DNA from: an uncultured Latescibacterota bacterium
Lineage (GTDB): Bacteria; Latescibacterota; UBA2968; UBA8231
Length of the DNA stretch: 64,000 nt
Direction of reading: 5' to 3'
Assembly (NCBI GenBank): GCA_958295495.1
Contig: OY282352.1
Coordinates: 496,001-560,000 of the forward strand
Position 1 is the first letter of the stretch, and every line of letters begins with the position of its first letter. The notes under the pieces were generated by a model. That model was given only the letters and a program-made list of their open reading frames with translations, ran no database searches and was not told the DNA's origin. Positions 61,806-64,000 of this stretch are shown one piece after another. A program made the translations under genes and the position numbers.

Positions 61806-62830
61806 TAGGCGAACCGCCCCTTCCACTCGCGGGTTTGCACCCGCGCATCGCCTAAGAAAGCCTCGGCCAAGAAACAGCACAGGGCCAACAGCAGGGGCCA
61901 CTGGAAGCGCTCCTGATAGCGGGTGAGGCGGGTCGAGCCGATTTCGCGCTGATCCATCTCGGCGATCTGGTCGTATAAGGCTGCCAATTCCGCGCCTCGC
62001 AAAGTACTGCGAAAGTAATCGCCCCCCGTCTCCAGTGCCATGTCCTGCAAAGTGCTCTCGTCGAGCCGGGTTTTGACGTATTGGCCGCGCTGGTCTTTGT
62101 GAAAGCTCACGCCCCCGCCCTCCTCCTCGGTGGGGATAAGTTCGCCATCGGGCGTCCCCAGCCCCACGGCAAAAATGCGTACGCCCTGTTCGGCCGCGAC
62201 CAGCGCCTCGGCCAGCGGCTGCCCCACGTGATCCTCGCCGTCGGTGAAGAGCACGATGGCCTTGTGCTGGCCTTCGCCCTCCTCAAACGAGCGCACAGCC
62301 AGCCGCACGGCGTCGCCAATGGCCGTCCCTTGGACGGGTACGGCCCCGGCGTCCAGCACGTTGAGAAACATCTCCACCGCACCGTAGTCGGTCGTCAGCG
62401 GGCATTGGACAAAGGCCCGGCCAGCAAAGACCACCAGTCCGACCCGGTCGCCTCGGAGCAAGTCCAACAGGCTGCGAATTTGGTATTTGGCCCGCGCCAA
62501 GCGGCTCGGCTTGACGTCTTCGGCCTGCATGCTGCGCGACACGTCGAGCACCAGCATCACATCCACGCCCTTGCGCTGGGCCATTTCGAGTTGAGTGCCG
62601 AATTGGGGGCCGGTCAGCGCGAGGATCGCAAAGAAGGTCCCCAGCCCCAATAGGACGCACTTGCCCACTTGGCGGCCCCGGCTCAGGTTGCGGGTCAGCT
62701 TCTCGGCCAGCGGGTTGCGGGCAAAACGCGCCAAGGCGCGGCGACGCGACCAGAGCGCATGGGCAAAAAAGGCCGCTAAAAAGGGCAGCAGCACCAGCAA
62801 CCAAAAATTGTCCAAGTTCGCAAAGCGCAT
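61805..62830 (-). CDS. batB: BatB-like von Willebrand factor A membrane protein
   Basis: 341 aa. N-terminal membrane helices, a vWA domain with MIDAS DVSRSM at ~97-102, TDGED near 201, and a C-terminal helix. Metal-dependent protein contacts on the periplasmic or cytoplasmic face of the inner membrane. Seven bases after BatA. Confidence 0.9.
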   Translation of the reverse strand: MRFANLDNFWLLVLLPFLAAFFAHALWSRRRALARFARNPLAEKLTRNLSRGRQVGKCVLLGLGTFFAILALTGPQFGTQLEMAQRKGVDVMLVLDVSRSMQAEDVKPSRLARAKYQIRSLLDLLRGDRVGLVVFAGRAFVQCPLTTDYGAVEMFLNVLDAGAVPVQGTAIGDAVRLAVRSFEEGEGQHKAIVLFTDGEDHVGQPLAEALVAAEQGVRIFAVGLGTPDGELIPTEEEGGGVSFHKDQRGQYVKTRLDESTLQDMALETGGDYFRSTLRGAELAALYDQIAEMDQREIGSTRLTRYQERFQWPLLLALCCFLAEAFLGDARVQTREWKGRFA

Positions 62831-62837
62831 AGAAACT

Positions 62838-63842
62838 TTAGGGCAGAGAGCGGAAGCGGGTATGGGCCAACAGCATCTCCAACAACAGCAGACCCAAGCC
62901 CACGTAGAGAAAATAGGCGAAGCGCTCCGAGTAGTTCAGGTGGATTGAGGATTTGATCTCGGTCGCCTCTAACTCGCCGATCTCGCGGTAGATGGCCTCT
63001 AGCTTTTCCTCGCTGGTAGCCCGATAGTACTGGCCGCCGGTGCGGGCGGCCACCTCCTGTAAGGTCTCCTCGTCGATCTCCACCTCGACGGTCTGATAGC
63101 GGGTGCCGAAAATCCCGCGCACGGGCCGGCGAATTTCCCCATCGCTGCCCACGCCAATGGCATAGACCCGGATGCCCACGGCCGCGGCCACCTCAGCCGC
63201 GGTCAACGGCTCAACCTCGCCGGCGTTGTTGACGCCATCGGTCAGCAGGATAATCACTCGGCTCTCGGCCTCCGAGTCGCGCAGGCGGTTGCAGGCGTTG
63301 ATCAGGGCCATGCCAATGGCCGTGCCATCCCATTCCTCGCCGGCGATTTCCACGCCCTCGAGGAATTCCAACAGCACTCGATAGTCGAGGGTCAGCGGGC
63401 ACTGGGTGAAGCTTTCGCCGGCAAAGACGACCATGCCGATGCGGTCGCTGTGGCGGCCGGCAATAAAGTCGGCCACCACTTCCTTGGCCACCTGTAAGCG
63501 ACTCTTCTGGCCCTCGTCTAGGTCGTTCAGCTCCATGCTCGACGAGATGTCTAAGGTCAGCATGATGTCGATGCCCTCGCCCGATATTTCCCGCACCTCG
63601 CGCCCGGCTTGCGGGCGAGCCATCGCCGCGATGAGGCAGCCCAAGCCGAGCATTTTCAAGACGAGGAGGCCGTGCCGGAGCTTGGTCCACAACGACGCTG
63701 TGGCGCGGCGCAACACCCCGAGGTCGGAAAACTGCACGCTGCTCCGGCGGCCCCGGTGAGCGCGCGCATAGCTGTAGAGCAAGACGGGCAACAGCAAGAG
63801 CAACAACAGCCACTCGGGGTTTTCAAACCGGATGTTCTGCAT
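62838..63842 (-). CDS. batA: BatA-like von Willebrand factor A membrane protein
   Basis: 334 aa from ATG 63842 (MQNIRFENPEW; a start 12 codons upstream is possible). Helix LLLLLLLPVLLYSYA, vWA domain with MIDAS DISSSM (TLDISSSMELN), LLTDGVNNAG, and a C-terminal helix YFLYVGLGLLLLEMLL. Overlaps the 3' end of the next upstream gene. Confidence 0.9.
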   Translation of the reverse strand: MQNIRFENPEWLLLLLLLPVLLYSYARAHRGRRSSVQFSDLGVLRRATASLWTKLRHGLLVLKMLGLGCLIAAMARPQAGREVREISGEGIDIMLTLDISSSMELNDLDEGQKSRLQVAKEVVADFIAGRHSDRIGMVVFAGESFTQCPLTLDYRVLLEFLEGVEIAGEEWDGTAIGMALINACNRLRDSEAESRVIILLTDGVNNAGEVEPLTAAEVAAAVGIRVYAIGVGSDGEIRRPVRGIFGTRYQTVEVEIDEETLQEVAARTGGQYYRATSEEKLEAIYREIGELEATEIKSSIHLNYSERFAYFLYVGLGLLLLEMLLAHTRFRSLP

Positions 63843-64000
63843 GAGCCTCAGCAGCGCGGGTTGCAACCGCCTCCTCAATAGCGCGCAATAGCGCTAGACC
63901 GCCATCGGGTGCGCGCCGGGCCGCGTCCAGCGCCGGATGGAAGCGGGCGAACTTCACCAAGTCGGCCGCGCCCAAATAGTCGATAATCTGCTGCCTAAGC
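63823..64000 (-). CDS. C-terminal end of an upstream Bat-operon gene (cut by window edge)
   Basis: 58 codons are visible, including DYLGAADLVKFARFHP and LLRAIEEAV, before a TGA at 63823. The phrase DLVKFARFxP followed by a short helix is common at the end of the membrane protein encoded before BatA in such operons (DUF4381-like). It overlaps BatA by about 20 bases. The rest is outside the window. Confidence 0.6.
   Translation of the reverse strand, partial: LRQQIIDYLGAADLVKFARFHPALDAARRAPDGGLALLRAIEEAVATRAAEAHAEHPV

Overview
The window reads as a chromosomal segment of a GC-rich, uncultured-type Gram-negative bacterium. It encodes lipoproteins, an RND efflux system, an M48 lipoprotein protease, a BatABCDE operon, and many secreted proteins ending in a FlgD-like/type IX-style C-terminal sorting domain (short motif SYPNPFNP, then VYDVLGRRV and WDGRD). 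That mix is typical of FCB-group and related candidate phyla such as Latescibacterota. The phylum is inferred from gene content only; there is no rRNA in the window.

Positions 1-41057 hold an unusual locus that I do not recognise as a described system. It has four parts. (i) There are nine large secreted proteins of about 700-730 aa (one cut by the left edge). Each has a signal peptide, an N-terminal carbohydrate-binding-like sandwich, seven Asp-rich FG-GAP/VCBS repeats (a seven-bladed propeller) and the sorting domain. (ii) There are seven copies of a small Cys-rich peptide gene. The N-terminal secretion signal is nearly invariant (LREFFTSSSGL..., hydrophobic segment, AKExxA) and the core is variable with 5-9 Cys. 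Most copies lie just upstream of a propeller gene. An eighth Cys-rich protein is fused to the sorting domain. (iii) One operon (1817-10791) encodes an FMN-binding-like protein, a prepilin-peptidase-like membrane protease, two thioredoxin-like proteins, a TPR protein, a glycosyltransferase-transglutaminase fusion, a GT2 glycosyltransferase and a DUF4159 protein. (iv) At 37905-41057 lies a 1050-aa one-component sigma-54 activator with a propeller sensor. Downstream of it, a cassette with palindromic TCGTATTTAATACGA sites, an intrinsic terminator and a GG-N10-GC sigma-54 promoter occurs three times (13.9, 31.9 and 37.7 kb), each time ahead of a peptide gene. A fourth sigma-54-like promoter is at 23.36 kb. 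Strong GC-rich hairpins separate several peptide genes from their propeller genes, which suggests that the peptide is made in excess.

The locus has been heavily rearranged: near-identical inverted arms (about 10.55-13.5 and 23.45-26.4 kb), a long direct repeat (left edge and 20.96-22.4 kb), a collapsed inverted copy of the operon (26.16-27.14 kb), repeated DUF4159 relics, and an IS4-family insertion with a 9-bp target duplication.

Positions 41348-64000 are ordinary chromosome: a spore-photoproduct-lyase-like radical SAM enzyme and an SDR; an M48 lipoprotein; an RND adaptor and pump; a small membrane protein; a CysQ-like phosphatase; PolX with an altered polymerase site; a methyltransferase relic; uridine kinase; a 645-aa protein of unknown function; a CoxII-like lipoprotein without the full CuA site; an AAA ATPase with a broken TOPRIM (DUF3226) partner; a Gfo/Idh/MocA oxidoreductase; and the BatE-D-C-B-A operon running off the right edge. 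No tRNA, rRNA or CRISPR array was seen.
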